Assembly: GCF_022440805.1 (NCBI RefSeq)
Contig: NZ_JAKNTK010000001.1
Span: 3,596,001-3,660,000 of the forward strand
Length of the DNA: 64,000 nt
Reading direction: 5' to 3'
Source of the DNA: Holdemania massiliensis
Lineage (GTDB): Bacteria; Bacillota_I; Bacilli_A; Erysipelotrichales; Erysipelotrichaceae
Of the stretch, positions 1 to 8,918 are shown in pieces. The translations under genes and the position numbers were made by a program. The notes under the pieces are model-generated. The model saw only the letters and a program-made list of their open reading frames with translations. It did not search any database and was not told where the DNA came from. Numbering within the stretch: position 1 is the stretch's first letter; every line of letters begins with the position of its first letter.

Positions 1-667
1 AGTATTTGCTGGCGGACAATTCACTTTGGTTGCAGCTGCGGATGATATCACGGATATAGGTGAGCAGAAAACGGTTATATTTGACTTCAAGAATTGTTTT
101 CCATGGATCCAGCACCGGCGCCATCGCCAGCGTCGGATCAAAAATATCATAGCGGAATTCATTGGCCTGGATATCGCTGTCCAGCGTAATCCGGATGCTG
201 TTTTCCGGCAGCACATAGGCTTTGCGCCGATATTCAACCACCGTCTTGGGCCGGTAATGTTCGCGGTTCAGGATCGCATAGCACTCCGCCGCAAAAGCTT
301 CATGATAATGCAAAAGCGGTTTGTAATTTCCTTGAATCAACTGTTCTGCATCCTCACGGCTCACCGGCAATGAGCGCTTCAGCTGGTTGGCTCCCTGCTT
401 CTGCTTCATCTCCAGATAAGCTATTTCATCCTCAGGGTGATAGATGCGCAAACGCAGCTTCCGCCGTTGTTCAACGCCGTCCATCTTGGCATGGAAATCC
501 CGATCATTCAAGGTATCAAAATACAAGGAACGTACTCGATAACCGCCTTGCTGCAGATCTATATTATGCTGATCCTGATGGAGAAGAGCATCCAGCTGGC
601 CCTCGAAACGCGCCCGCTGGGTCAAAGATATCAGGAATTTTCGCTCCTGTCTGAGCACTTCGTTCAT
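1..667 (-). CDS. VTC (polyphosphate polymerase-type) domain protein, cut by window edge
   Basis: My reverse translation from the ATG at 667 gives an open frame running off the window start, so the C-terminus is missing. The N-terminal part has the VTC-domain signature order: an ERKF-like start (RQERKF), then RVRSLYFDT, then a basic stretch (EQRRKLRLRIY) and LEMKQKQG. In VTC domains these line the phosphate/nucleotide tunnel; eukaryotic Vtc4 makes polyphosphate, but many bacterial homologues have unknown products. The RBS GGGAGG lies before the ATG, and the start overlaps the stop of the upstream gene (ATGA), so the two are translationally coupled. Family call is good; actual polyphosphate synthesis is inference. 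Confidence 0.8.
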   Translation of the reverse strand, partial: MNEVLRQERKFLISLTQRARFEGQLDALLHQDQHNIDLQQGGYRVRSLYFDTLNDRDFHAKMDGVEQRRKLRLRIYHPEDEIAYLEMKQKQGANQLKRSLPVSREDAEQLIQGNYKPLLHYHEAFAAECYAILNREHYRPKTVVEYRRKAYVLPENSIRITLDSDIQANEFRYDIFDPTLAMAPVLDPWKTILEVKYNRFLLTYIRDIIRSCNQSELSASKY

Positions 668-1548
668 TCGCTTTCCTCCCTCATCATTTCGATTAACGGC
701 ATCGACCAATGATAATCATGGACAATCCGCATTTCCGGAAACGTTTGATCGACTTGTTCCCAAGCCGCTTCGGCAGCCGTTAAGCCTTTATTCCGATACG
801 TCTTATCTTCGGTCAGCCCATGTTTTCCAACTTCCTGAAATTCCAGGATGCAGTGCAGAACTTTATCATACTTCGCTGCCAATTGAGCTTCCGTTTCGAT
901 TTTCTCAGCTTCCGCTCCGCATTCATAATCCATCACCGCAACCTCATCGCAGCCATCCCGAATCAAAACTTCCAGCTGCTCTGTCAAACCCTGATCGTCA
1001 TAATGACGGGGAATGCAGGCGATGAAGATCAAATCATGCTCCTGCGCAAATCGATAGGCCGCGATCATTCCGGAAACATAAGTTTTCATATTCTCTTCCG
1101 GATCTTGTTTCCAGCGGGAACGGGTATACGGTTCAACGTCAACCATCACTCCGTCAAATCGTTCGGCCGGCATTCTCTGTTTGTTGTACTGCACCAGTTC
1201 TTCTAAATATTGAATCAATGACTGACCCTCTGACTCAAAACCCCAGTCTGTTTCCCCAACCAGCGCATAGACGTTCACATTTTGTCCGTGCAGTTGTTTT
1301 ACAAATTTAGCTGTCTTTTTAGGTTCTATCGGAAGGCCCAATTCCTGATACCAGTCCGTGATTTGAAATTGATCGATAAGCTCGCTTACATTTTCAAGCT
1401 GTTCGATCCGTTCTTCCTTCCATTCAAACATGCCTTTGCGGTGTGAAGGTGACTCGATATTTTGGGACTGCGGTTTCAAGAACAGAGCAGCACCCACACT
1501 TATTCCCAGAATGGCAAATACCGCCGCTCCCCATTTTCGCTTCCTCAT
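664..1548 (-). CDS. Membrane-anchored or secreted TIM-barrel-like protein of unknown function
   Basis: A longer frame reaches 1668, but the ATG at 1548 has AAGGGGGG just upstream and starts a clear N-terminal signal/anchor (MRKRKWG followed by about 17 hydrophobic residues), so I use 1548 (294 aa). The body has barrel-like strands such as VYALVGETDW, FDGVMVDVEPY and AVMDYE, the kind of acidic strand ends seen in glycoside-hydrolase-like barrels, but I cannot name a family. It is coupled by a 4-bp overlap to the VTC-domain gene, which suggests a joint envelope or polymer-related function. Function is unknown. Confidence 0.7.
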   Translation of the reverse strand: MRKRKWGAAVFAILGISVGAALFLKPQSQNIESPSHRKGMFEWKEERIEQLENVSELIDQFQITDWYQELGLPIEPKKTAKFVKQLHGQNVNVYALVGETDWGFESEGQSLIQYLEELVQYNKQRMPAERFDGVMVDVEPYTRSRWKQDPEENMKTYVSGMIAAYRFAQEHDLIFIACIPRHYDDQGLTEQLEVLIRDGCDEVAVMDYECGAEAEKIETEAQLAAKYDKVLHCILEFQEVGKHGLTEDKTYRNKGLTAAEAAWEQVDQTFPEMRIVHDYHWSMPLIEMMREESE

Positions 1549-2281
1549 AACTTCCCCCCTTCCTTCTGTCTTAAAAAGATTACTTTTTGTGTTAAATAAA
1601 AATTTCAGTTTTAGCTTAAGATCGGCGGAATTTATCCGTCTTTTTGATTCTGATTCAATAGGAAACACGAACTATCCGCGCTGTCATAAAAAGTAAGCTT
1701 TAATTGACAGCTTAATAAACACTAACCGACTTCTAATCATAAAGAACCGTTTCCAGACTATTTTGGATAGTGATTCAATCTTCCGTCTGAGGATTACATC
1801 CAAAATCAGCCCCTACTAGTTTAATCCTTATTTCATCCCTTCGCGATTGGATTTTCTGAAAGAATATCTCAGATATAGTAATTTTTGCGGATCATCGCCA
1901 TCATTCAAGAACAATTCCGTACTTCGTTGTTTTCAGCTAACAACCAGCTAACCTTTTTTCTGCAGGACTTCTTTTCCATATAACCAAAATCCGCATTGAT
2001 TATAACTGAAATAAACTATAGTAGAATTTCGACTCTTTTTCAAGAAATTGGCGTTAAGTTGCAGATTCAGGCTTTCTAATTCACGAAACGAAGCTGATGA
2101 ATCTGCCAACTTCAATTTTTTTCGTATTCATAAAGGGATGAGAAATTCACAGATGCTTTATTCTTAGACATCGCTTTAAGTGAGTCCATAGTCTGCTTGA
2201 TGATCCCGATCCATCGCATTCTTTTAAATCCGATGCCCTGTCATTCAGAGCTAAAAAAGCGAATACCTTGTCACTTTTTCA
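1549..2281. other. Long intergenic region
   Basis: AT-rich, about 730 bp with no convincing gene. Short plus-strand frames here lack a ribosome binding site. It would be the leader of the 664-1548 gene if that gene is transcribed from the promoter-like signal near 2425-2460; a closer promoter could not be picked confidently. Confidence 0.4.
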
Positions 2282-2401
2282 TCAGGATTGAATCTGCTTG
2301 GGAATGTGGATCGAGGTCAGTCCAGCTTTTAAATGAAGTTGTATTCCCAAGTCATGATTGTCTGGGGACTCCCCTCGCCTGTCCATCATTAAAATCGGCA
2401 T
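2282..2401 (-). CDS. Possible 39-aa small protein downstream of tandem repeats
   Basis: Read by hand on the minus strand: ATG at 2401, TGA at 2284-2282, preceded by AAAGGTGGTG at good spacing. The product begins MPILMMDRRGESPDN and has no signal peptide or recognisable domain. It lies directly downstream of a -10-like TAAGAT and two perfect 11-bp direct repeats, which is the main reason to list it. It may equally be a non-coding leader for the 664-1548 gene. Confidence 0.3.
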   Translation of the reverse strand: MPILMMDRRGESPDNHDLGIQLHLKAGLTSIHIPKQIQS

Positions 2402-2424
2402 TGATCTCACCACCTTTGTTTTTT

Positions 2425-2460
2425 ATCTTAGCATATCGCCCGTTACAAACCCGTTACAAA
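2425..2460 (-). promoter_or_regulatory. Tandem 11-bp direct repeats upstream of a -10 (putative SARP-type site)
   Basis: CCCGTTACAAA occurs at 2439-2449 and again at 2450-2460 with no gap (plus-strand reading). On the minus strand the repeats are followed by 8 bp and then TAAGAT (2425-2430). Tandem repeats of 11-bp period ending 8 bp before the -10 is the arrangement described for SARP activators, and the adjacent gene encodes a regulator with a SARP-like DNA-binding domain. Confidence 0.55.
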
Positions 2461-2471
2461 TAGGAGCCAAT

Positions 2472-2498
2472 GAAAAAGAACTTCCGCTTAGAAGTTCT
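2472..2498 (-). terminator. Intrinsic terminator of the response regulator gene
   Basis: Minus strand: AGAACTTC, 6-nt loop, GAAGTTCT, then TTTTTC. The 8-bp stem abuts the stop codon at 2498. Confidence 0.8.
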
Positions 2499-3286
2499 CA
2501 CTCGTTCTTGTATAAGACTGAACCCAGGCTGAACTCGGCCCATTCGTAGCAGCATAAATAGTCATTGCGATAGCTGTTTACAAATTGAGGATCGCCCTCC
2601 AGAAAATGATAGCTGTCGCAGTCCAGCTGATCGGGGATAATCGCAAGGCTGTTCCAGGAACGAAGCAGAATGTCTTCAATCCCAGCCGTCCGCAGGGCTT
2701 CCCGCAAGCCTTTCACCACAATGCGGAAATACCCTTTCTTGCGTGAATCGATGGAAGCATCTCCCCACAATACCGCACAGGCTTCCGCCGCTGTCACACT
2801 GATCCCGCGCCGGTCGATCAAATAAGCAAGCAGCTCTTTGGATTTGGCCCGTTTGAATAGAACTGGATTTTCATCCACAAAGATATCGAAGCCGCCGAAT
2901 GTCTGCACCCTTATCTGCCGGTGCGGTGAAACATCGCCGTAAATAAAGGTCAGTTCCCGTTGCAGATCCTCCACCGTAACGGGTTTCATCAAATACCCGG
3001 TGGCATGCATCTGAATAGCACCCAAAGCATATTGTTCATGACTGGTTACAAAAATGATATGCGCTTGGGGACAGATATCTTTTATTATCTTTGCCAGAAC
3101 AAGTCCATTCATACTGCCCAGCTCAATATCCAGAAAGGCCACATCAATCGAGGTGCTGCGGATATAGGCTAAGGCTTTGCTGGGGGCAGTAAAACAATGC
3201 AGCGTTCCTTGAGGAACAGCTTCCTTCAGGGCTTCTTCAAGATCTTTTAATACGAAAGGTTCATCATCAACCGCAATCAAATTCAT
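2498..3286 (-). CDS. Response regulator with SARP-like DNA-binding domain
   Basis: 262 aa. Residues 1-120 form a CheY-like receiver: acidic pair in VDDEP, phospho-acceptor Asp in AFLDIELGSMNG, conserved Thr/Ser in FVTSHE and Lys in YLMKP. Residues about 125-230 (VQTFGGFDIF, KSKELLAYLIDRRG) look like the winged-helix of SARP/OmpR-type activators rather than LytTR, which is the usual partner of LytS-type kinases. The start overlaps the kinase stop by 4 bp. Cytoplasmic transcription factor; its target is inferred from the 11-bp tandem repeats just beyond its terminator. Confidence 0.85.
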   Translation of the reverse strand: MNLIAVDDEPFVLKDLEEALKEAVPQGTLHCFTAPSKALAYIRSTSIDVAFLDIELGSMNGLVLAKIIKDICPQAHIIFVTSHEQYALGAIQMHATGYLMKPVTVEDLQRELTFIYGDVSPHRQIRVQTFGGFDIFVDENPVLFKRAKSKELLAYLIDRRGISVTAAEACAVLWGDASIDSRKKGYFRIVVKGLREALRTAGIEDILLRSWNSLAIIPDQLDCDSYHFLEGDPQFVNSYRNDYLCCYEWAEFSLGSVLYKNE

Positions 3287-4572
3287 TCGATCACCCCCTC
3301 TTTGGGAATCGTGATCGTGACGACAGTTCCTACGCCCTCCCTGCTTTGCAAGGTCAATGTTCCCCGGCAGAGAATTGCCAATCGATTCCGTACATTTTCA
3401 ATACCGATGTGGGAATGCGAATCCCCCGCCATGCTGTCATCCGAAATTCCCGGTCCATCATCAGTAACCTGAACAAGAAAAGCTTCCGCTGTTTCCTCTG
3501 TATGAATGATAATTTGTCCGCCTTCCTCCCGTTTTAAAACACCATGGCGCACGGCATTTTCCACAATCGGCTGCAGCGTCAGGGAAGGGATGGAAAAATC
3601 CCGGGCGGTAATCTCATAAACGACGCAAAGACGATCCTGGAACCGCTGCTGTTCAAGTGCTAAATAGTTTTCCGCATGATAAAGCTCTTGTTCAAAAGGA
3701 ATCGGTGCCTTACTTTTTAACGCATCCATATTTCCCCGCAGAAAGCAGGAAAAATCATGAATAGCCGCCTTCGCTTGTTTGGGATCTGCATCGCAAAGCT
3801 GACGAATCGTAGTTAAGGCATTATACAGAAAATGCGGCTGAATCTGAGAAAGCATGATTTCAATTCGGGATTCCATTAATTCTTTTTCCTGCTGCTTAAT
3901 CAACAGATCCCGCTCTGACTGAATGTTGACAAAAATAAACAACAGCGCCAGCGTAACGCCAACGTTGACAACCGCAATTCCCCGAAAAAACATCTGCAGA
4001 GCACCGGCTCCCAAAGGTATAAAAATATACAGCAGAAAGAAAATTAATTCCCGGTACGTCAGTTTTTTCCGACACAAAATGACCAGAAAAGTAAAGGAGA
4101 GGTAACAGAATAACGGTACCAATTGGGAAATCACAAACAGCGAGCCCCGTTGATATCCATTTTCGGTAATATGGAAAAAAGCGCCGGTCCATGGACTGAG
4201 TACCGCAAAAAATATCTGGACTGCGCACAACAATGTAACAACAGTCAAAAAATTTCTCCTTGTTTTGGTTGTCAGCTTTAGATATTCGGCAATATATCGG
4301 GCAAAAAAATACAGGACAAAGGCAGAACTAACGTAAAACAACAGAGAAAGCAAAGCGAGAATCCTGCTCAGATTCTGTGTTGTGACATCTCGAATACACC
4401 AATCTGCCAAATCGCCTATGATCATTGTGCCGTTGGCAATACTGATCCCTAAAAAGTAACGATTTAGCTTGTATTGATAACGCCGGTCATTCACTAGGTA
4501 TATAATCGGAATCAAAGATAAGATCAAACAGAAAAGATCCAGCGCAATGTTGGCAATGATCAGATTATCCAT
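3283..4572 (-). CDS. LytS/YehU-type sensor histidine kinase
   Basis: A TTG six bases upstream is possible, but the ATG at 4572 sits 8 bp after AGGGGG and is preferred (429 aa). Residues 1-220 contain about seven hydrophobic segments, giving a membrane sensor without an obvious extracellular domain. Then comes a short coiled coil (QQEKELMESRIEIML) and a His_kinase domain with the phospho-acceptor in QIQPHFLYN (His about 247), followed by HATPase_c with N-box VENAVRHG and G-box DDGPGIS. It passes phosphate to the overlapping regulator gene. Signal unknown. Confidence 0.9.
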   Translation of the reverse strand: MDNLIIANIALDLFCLILSLIPIIYLVNDRRYQYKLNRYFLGISIANGTMIIGDLADWCIRDVTTQNLSRILALLSLLFYVSSAFVLYFFARYIAEYLKLTTKTRRNFLTVVTLLCAVQIFFAVLSPWTGAFFHITENGYQRGSLFVISQLVPLFCYLSFTFLVILCRKKLTYRELIFFLLYIFIPLGAGALQMFFRGIAVVNVGVTLALLFIFVNIQSERDLLIKQQEKELMESRIEIMLSQIQPHFLYNALTTIRQLCDADPKQAKAAIHDFSCFLRGNMDALKSKAPIPFEQELYHAENYLALEQQRFQDRLCVVYEITARDFSIPSLTLQPIVENAVRHGVLKREEGGQIIIHTEETAEAFLVQVTDDGPGISDDSMAGDSHSHIGIENVRNRLAILCRGTLTLQSREGVGTVVTITIPKEGVIE

Positions 4573-4609
4573 AACCAATTCCCCCTGTCTTCATAACCGA
4601 ACTGAGAAC

Positions 4610-4615
4610 ATTATA
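4610..4615 (-). promoter_or_regulatory. -10 element for the kinase/regulator operon
   Basis: TATAAT on the minus strand, 38 bp upstream of the kinase ATG. No good -35 at 17 bp was seen. Confidence 0.45.
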
Positions 4616-4756
4616 ACAAAACAACATAGAAATTGAACAGTAAGTCACATGATAAAAGAAGCCTCTGCGCGCCCATCCAAGGACTGCTTTAAAAATAACG
4701 CTTTATCTTGGCTTCTTGAAGTGCTCTTACAGTTTTGAATCTTACGTTTTCCTATT

Positions 4757-4792
4757 AAAAAATCAGCGCAGCCGTTTGTCCAGCTGCGTTGA
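4757..4792 (-). terminator. Intrinsic terminator of the LRR surface protein gene
   Basis: Minus strand: AACGCAGC pairs with GCTGCGCT around a 10-nt loop, followed by GATTTTTTAA. It lies just beyond the stop at 4827. Confidence 0.75.
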
Positions 4793-4826
4793 TGAGAATT
4801 AAAATTGAATTGATGATGCTTTCAGA

Positions 4827-7700
4827 TCAGCCTTGCGATTTGTCAATCTGACGCTTCAGGAACACGGCTCCGACGATCAGAACGGCGGCCGCAAAGACCA
4901 GAATCCCAATCGCAAACGGAACGATGCTTCCGGTTTTTTTCGTCTCCGGTGCCGGGTCTGCGGCTTTTTCCTTCACCTGTGCTTTCAGACTGTACTGATC
5001 GCCTTCTGCCGAATAGGTGCATGTTGTTTCTCCTACCTGCAGAGCTTTTACCGTGAAGCTGTCATCGTTCTGTGTTACTTCCAGAATGGAGTGGTCATAT
5101 TCCCAGGTTCCGCCCGATGGGACAGGTTTTAACGTAGTTTGTTCACCAACCGTTAATGACAGCGAACCCGGCAGACCGCTGATCTTCACCGGCACTTCCG
5201 AAAGTCCAATATAATCCGGCCAGGTTTTCAAAGTGATCGAAACTGTTCCTGACTTGACCTTCTTCGTTTCCTTCACCAACGTTTTATCCTGGCAGATCCA
5301 CAGTTCCACTTCGGTTCCGTCTTTTTTATCCGTTGTGATTTCGACGGTCAGATCGCCTTTGTACTTTCCGGCTTTAAGCTGCAGACGATGACCCGTGAGC
5401 CAGCCGGCAGCTTTTTGTTGTTCACGGATCGCGTCGCAGGCATCGCAGGTTCCTTCTTTATGCGGTAAATCAGCGGTTGTCGCCAGACTGGCATTGGCAG
5501 AAAAATCACCGCGGATCTCAAGCTGAGCTTCCTTAGATTTCAGCGTTTTGAATGTGTATTCCGGACCTGTTGCCGGGATGGCCTGCCATTCCAGCTGTCT
5601 TCCGCAGACGGTGCAGACTTTCTTTTTACTTCCAGCCTTGGTCGCCGTCGCCTTTTCAATAATAATCCAATCGCTCGGCGTATGCTCCGCGATTTCGGCC
5701 TTCGCCCCGTCGCCGTCCACACATTCGCGGTAATGCCACGTCGGATCGGACTGCATCGGCCCGTAATCATGTTCATGTGCCGGCTGAGGGGTTGGCGTTG
5801 GCGTCGGGGTTGGCGTTGGGGTTGGAGATGGGGTCGGTTTCGGAGTTACCTTAACAGCCTTTTCCGCCCGCTGAACCCAGGTTCCCCAAGTGACATCACA
5901 TTGATAGGTTCCGCCATGGCTGACTTGAGCCTGATCAATTTTTAGTGTTGAATTGGTTTGAGAGGTCATCGCGGTCCCGTTAAAACTCCATTGATACGTC
6001 ACATTGATGCTGACTGGAAGCTTAACCGTCAGCTCCAGCGTTTCACCAGCCTGAATATCCTTACCTTCAATGACCGGAGCTGCCGAACCGTTTGGCAGAC
6101 CGGACAAATCTGAATACGCCTTGCCGTTTTCAAACATCAACAGAACCGCCGGAACATTTTCAAAGGAATCTGCACTCCAATTCGGCTTGTTCTGCGGCAG
6201 GGCCAGAACTTTGAGTCCCGTGCAGTCTTTCAAGGCTTTCGCGCCCAGTTCTGTCAGCTTAAGCAAATTGACTTCGCTGATCGACGTGCAGCCCACAAAA
6301 GCTCCCTCACCGATCGTTTGGACCTTGGACAAATCAATCAGACTCAAGGATGAGCATTGAGCGAAGGTCCGCTTGCCGATTGCGCTTAAATCTGGATTCA
6401 AGTTCGTCTGCGCTTTCAGCTTCAACGAACCGCAGCCTTCAAAAGCGGAATCCCCCAGGGTCGTGACCTGGGATAAATCGACTTCGCCAAGCTTGCCGCA
6501 CTGATCGAAAGCGCTGGCTCCAATGGAGGTGACATGCGATAAATCTACAGTGGTCAGACTGCTGCAGCCATAGAAGGTCGAATCATTAATTGTTGTATAA
6601 TTTTCATTCAATCCGGTTCCGGCTTTTAATGTCAGCTTTTCGCAGTTCTTAAACGCACTGGCACCGATCTCCGCAACCTGAGACAGGTTGATTTCTGATA
6701 AATTTTTACAGCCTTCAAAAGCGGATTCACTGATCTGCTTCAGCGCTTCGTTGAATTGCGTATTGGCCGCCAACGTCAGCTGTGTGCAGCCGGCAAAAGC
6801 TTTCTTTCCCAGCGCTTGTACCTGGGAAAGATCCACAGCCCCTAAAGCGGCACAGTCCGCAAAAGCACTCTCGCCGATGGACGTGACCTTGGACAAATTC
6901 AAGGATTTTAATTGGGTGCATCCGGCAAAAGCTTGGGCCTCAATCTTCGTTAACGTATCTGGCAAAACAACGGTTTCCAGCTTTGTCATCCCCTGAAACG
7001 CCTGGGCTGAAAGCTTGCTCAGAGATGTCTCTTTCAAGTCCAGCGTCTTCAAATTTGTCAGGTTTGCACGAAGATACTGGATATCGGTATCATTCATTTT
7101 GCCTTCAATGAACAACGCTTCAATCTTCTCCGGTTTTACCTGTTCTTTTTGGATTCTCTCTTCCAGCTCGCCGGGCTGCATCGTCAGCCGCACATAGTTT
7201 TCCGGCAGTGTCGTTGGCTGGAAATTGGTCACTGTCACAGTGATTTCCGGCAGACTGGCCGTTTCGCCAAGACGATATCCCGCGCTTAATTCGGCAACGA
7301 ACGTATAATCTTGAACCTTGGAAGGATCATAAGCATCGCCTTTGCTTTTCCACGTTACCTCAATCTTCACTGCCAAGTCTTCAAGTGACTCCAGACCGGT
7401 CAAAGTCTTTGGCAAATTCAGCTTATTCTCCGGTGTACCGACAGCTACGCTCTGTTTTGCTACAGCAGGCGGCAAAGGGTCAAAGGAAGCGATAATCACC
7501 TCACCGTTAGTTTGAGAGGTTTGTTTCTTTGAAAGATCGAGATTCGTATTCCAATTCAAATGAACCGGATCCGCAAAACGAATTGAAGCCTGATCCTTCT
7601 GTTCCATGGACGGCGTTTGAGCTGCAACAGGCTGCAGCGCGAAGAACATGCCCAGCGACAATCCTGCGATCAAAATCGAATGCCCTCTTTTCTTTTTCAT
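4827..7700 (-). CDS. BspA-like leucine-rich-repeat surface protein
   Basis: The ATG at 7700 is chosen because AAAGGAGGG lies inside the longer frame immediately before it (957 aa). Order: signal peptide (residues 1-27, ending VAAQ); a beta-rich region to about 190; at least ten BspA-type LRR_5 repeats of about 23 residues (about 210-510; patterns like IGESAFADCAAL and IGASAFDQCGKL); an Ig-like domain (about 540-610, YQWSFNG and GGTYQCDV); a Pro-Thr linker; a region with CDAC/CTVCG cysteine pairs; and a C-terminal membrane helix followed by KRQIDKSQG. No LPXTG is seen, so it is probably held by the helix. Likely adhesion or host interaction, as for BspA proteins; the ligand is unknown. Confidence 0.88.
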   Translation of the reverse strand: MKKKRGHSILIAGLSLGMFFALQPVAAQTPSMEQKDQASIRFADPVHLNWNTNLDLSKKQTSQTNGEVIIASFDPLPPAVAKQSVAVGTPENKLNLPKTLTGLESLEDLAVKIEVTWKSKGDAYDPSKVQDYTFVAELSAGYRLGETASLPEITVTVTNFQPTTLPENYVRLTMQPGELEERIQKEQVKPEKIEALFIEGKMNDTDIQYLRANLTNLKTLDLKETSLSKLSAQAFQGMTKLETVVLPDTLTKIEAQAFAGCTQLKSLNLSKVTSIGESAFADCAALGAVDLSQVQALGKKAFAGCTQLTLAANTQFNEALKQISESAFEGCKNLSEINLSQVAEIGASAFKNCEKLTLKAGTGLNENYTTINDSTFYGCSSLTTVDLSHVTSIGASAFDQCGKLGEVDLSQVTTLGDSAFEGCGSLKLKAQTNLNPDLSAIGKRTFAQCSSLSLIDLSKVQTIGEGAFVGCTSISEVNLLKLTELGAKALKDCTGLKVLALPQNKPNWSADSFENVPAVLLMFENGKAYSDLSGLPNGSAAPVIEGKDIQAGETLELTVKLPVSINVTYQWSFNGTAMTSQTNSTLKIDQAQVSHGGTYQCDVTWGTWVQRAEKAVKVTPKPTPSPTPTPTPTPTPTPQPAHEHDYGPMQSDPTWHYRECVDGDGAKAEIAEHTPSDWIIIEKATATKAGSKKKVCTVCGRQLEWQAIPATGPEYTFKTLKSKEAQLEIRGDFSANASLATTADLPHKEGTCDACDAIREQQKAAGWLTGHRLQLKAGKYKGDLTVEITTDKKDGTEVELWICQDKTLVKETKKVKSGTVSITLKTWPDYIGLSEVPVKISGLPGSLSLTVGEQTTLKPVPSGGTWEYDHSILEVTQNDDSFTVKALQVGETTCTYSAEGDQYSLKAQVKEKAADPAPETKKTGSIVPFAIGILVFAAAVLIVGAVFLKRQIDKSQG
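5777..5836. repeat. Pro-Thr codon repeat in the surface protein gene
   Basis: A low-complexity GGxGTTGG-type tract (plus-strand view) encoding a PT(S) dipeptide linker of about 20 residues. Such tracts vary in length by slippage. Confidence 0.7.
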
Positions 7701-8041
7701 GATATCCCTCCTTTGCATTCAAGTTATTCGGAAAACACCTGAGATGTGATTCATCCTGTACTGACGAACATGACGCTCAACCTTGAGAAAATACCGAAAA
7801 AGTGCTGATTGTTCCTTTCAGCAGAGATCCTAAAGTTCTATGATTCTATTTTATGATTTCTGCTTTCGAGGATCATTTCGTTCATCAGTCTTTGCAGAAT
7901 AGGTTCAGAGTTCTTTCCTAATTTTATTATACACGGTATTTTTTCGGTTGGATGCTGCGCCGGCGCAAAGTCATGGAAATGTAAGACTCTCATTCGTTTT
8001 TTGAAATTTTTAATCCTGCATCTTTCACTTTGAATTCATAG
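7701..8041. other. Intergenic region before the LRR gene
   Basis: About 340 bp holding the 5' leader of the LRR gene. A TATAAT is present on the minus strand at 7926-7931 but without a convincing -35. No gene seen. Confidence 0.4.
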
Positions 8042-8068
8042 AAAAACCCGCAGAACTCAATTTGCGGG
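8042..8068 (-). terminator. Intrinsic terminator of the metallophosphoesterase gene
   Basis: Minus strand: CCCGCA, 10-nt loop, TGCGGG, then TTTTTC. Confidence 0.8.
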
Positions 8069-8083
8069 CTGACAAGAACGAAA

Positions 8084-8779
8084 TCACAGGCTGAATTCTT
8101 TAATGTTTTCGAACATGATTTCTAATTGATCTATTTCTTTTTCGGTATGATAATGTCCGGCATACCATTTTCTATAAGTGAGTCGGCTTTCAATCTGATC
8201 CAGCCACTGTTCCGTCGATTTATCGACCTGACTTTGATCAACGCCCTCCAAAAACATTTCTGTTGGCTCATATTTTAACGGCACAGTATGACTCAGGACG
8301 ACATCGACATTCCAATTTTGTTGTTCTAATTGCCGCTGGACATCCGCCTTGATCGCATCGGTTGGCTGTTCGTCCGGCCACCAGCCGAATCCATACATTA
8401 ACCGAGTCCACTTATCCACACTGTAGGCTCCGCCGATGACCAGCGTTCGTTTTCCATCCAGATCAAAGAGCTCGCCATCTTTGGCAAAACAGAGATGAGG
8501 ATACTCCGCTTCCACGTAAACCTGACCACCGTGCCATTCTTGAAGTTGATAGCCTGCGATGGTCTGAGGCCGTTTCTCATGGTTGCCATGGATGCAGAAA
8601 AGCGTGATCGGAAGAGAACTGAGAAATTGCTTCTTTTCCTGATCCCGCAGTCCTCCGCTGAAGTTAATTCCAGCGTCGCCGAGAATGATTAAAATGTCCT
8701 GAGGTTTTGTCTTCTGACTTTTACAAAACTGCTCGACGCGCTCAAACCGGCCATGCGTATCGCCTGTAATATAAATCAT
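8084..8779 (-). CDS. Calcineurin-like metallophosphoesterase
   Basis: 231 aa, cytoplasmic. Contains the whole metal-binding series of the family in order: GDTHG near residue 6, GDAG about 34, GNHE about 66, SHTVP about 162 and GHYHTEK near 209. These bind two metal ions to cleave phosphoesters. The start lies close after a GGAGGGGGA-type RBS. It has its own terminator and no co-directional partner close by. Substrate not predictable; homologues include nucleotidases and protein phosphatases. Confidence 0.88.
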   Translation of the reverse strand: MIYITGDTHGRFERVEQFCKSQKTKPQDILIILGDAGINFSGGLRDQEKKQFLSSLPITLFCIHGNHEKRPQTIAGYQLQEWHGGQVYVEAEYPHLCFAKDGELFDLDGKRTLVIGGAYSVDKWTRLMYGFGWWPDEQPTDAIKADVQRQLEQQNWNVDVVLSHTVPLKYEPTEMFLEGVDQSQVDKSTEQWLDQIESRLTYRKWYAGHYHTEKEIDQLEIMFENIKEFSL

Positions 8780-8869
8780 CTTTCCCCCTCCTTGCTGGGC
8801 TGGCTTCAGCCTTATCTAGCTTCATGATATTCATTTGAATTATTGATGTCAAGCGTTTGTTCCGCAATA

Positions 8870-8898
8870 AGAAAAGACCTGGCCGTCAGACCAAGTCT
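8870..8898 (-). terminator. Intrinsic terminator of the ABC exporter operon
   Basis: Minus strand: AGACTTGG pairs with CCAGGTCT (one G-T pair), 8-nt loop, then TTTTC. Confidence 0.75.
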
Positions 8899-8918
8899 TC
8901 AATGAAACTGAGTGATGA

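Noticed and set aside
26..712. Three plus-strand frames at the window start
   Set aside because: They lie opposite the VTC-domain gene, which has matching family motifs, an RBS and a coupled start. The plus frames have neither.
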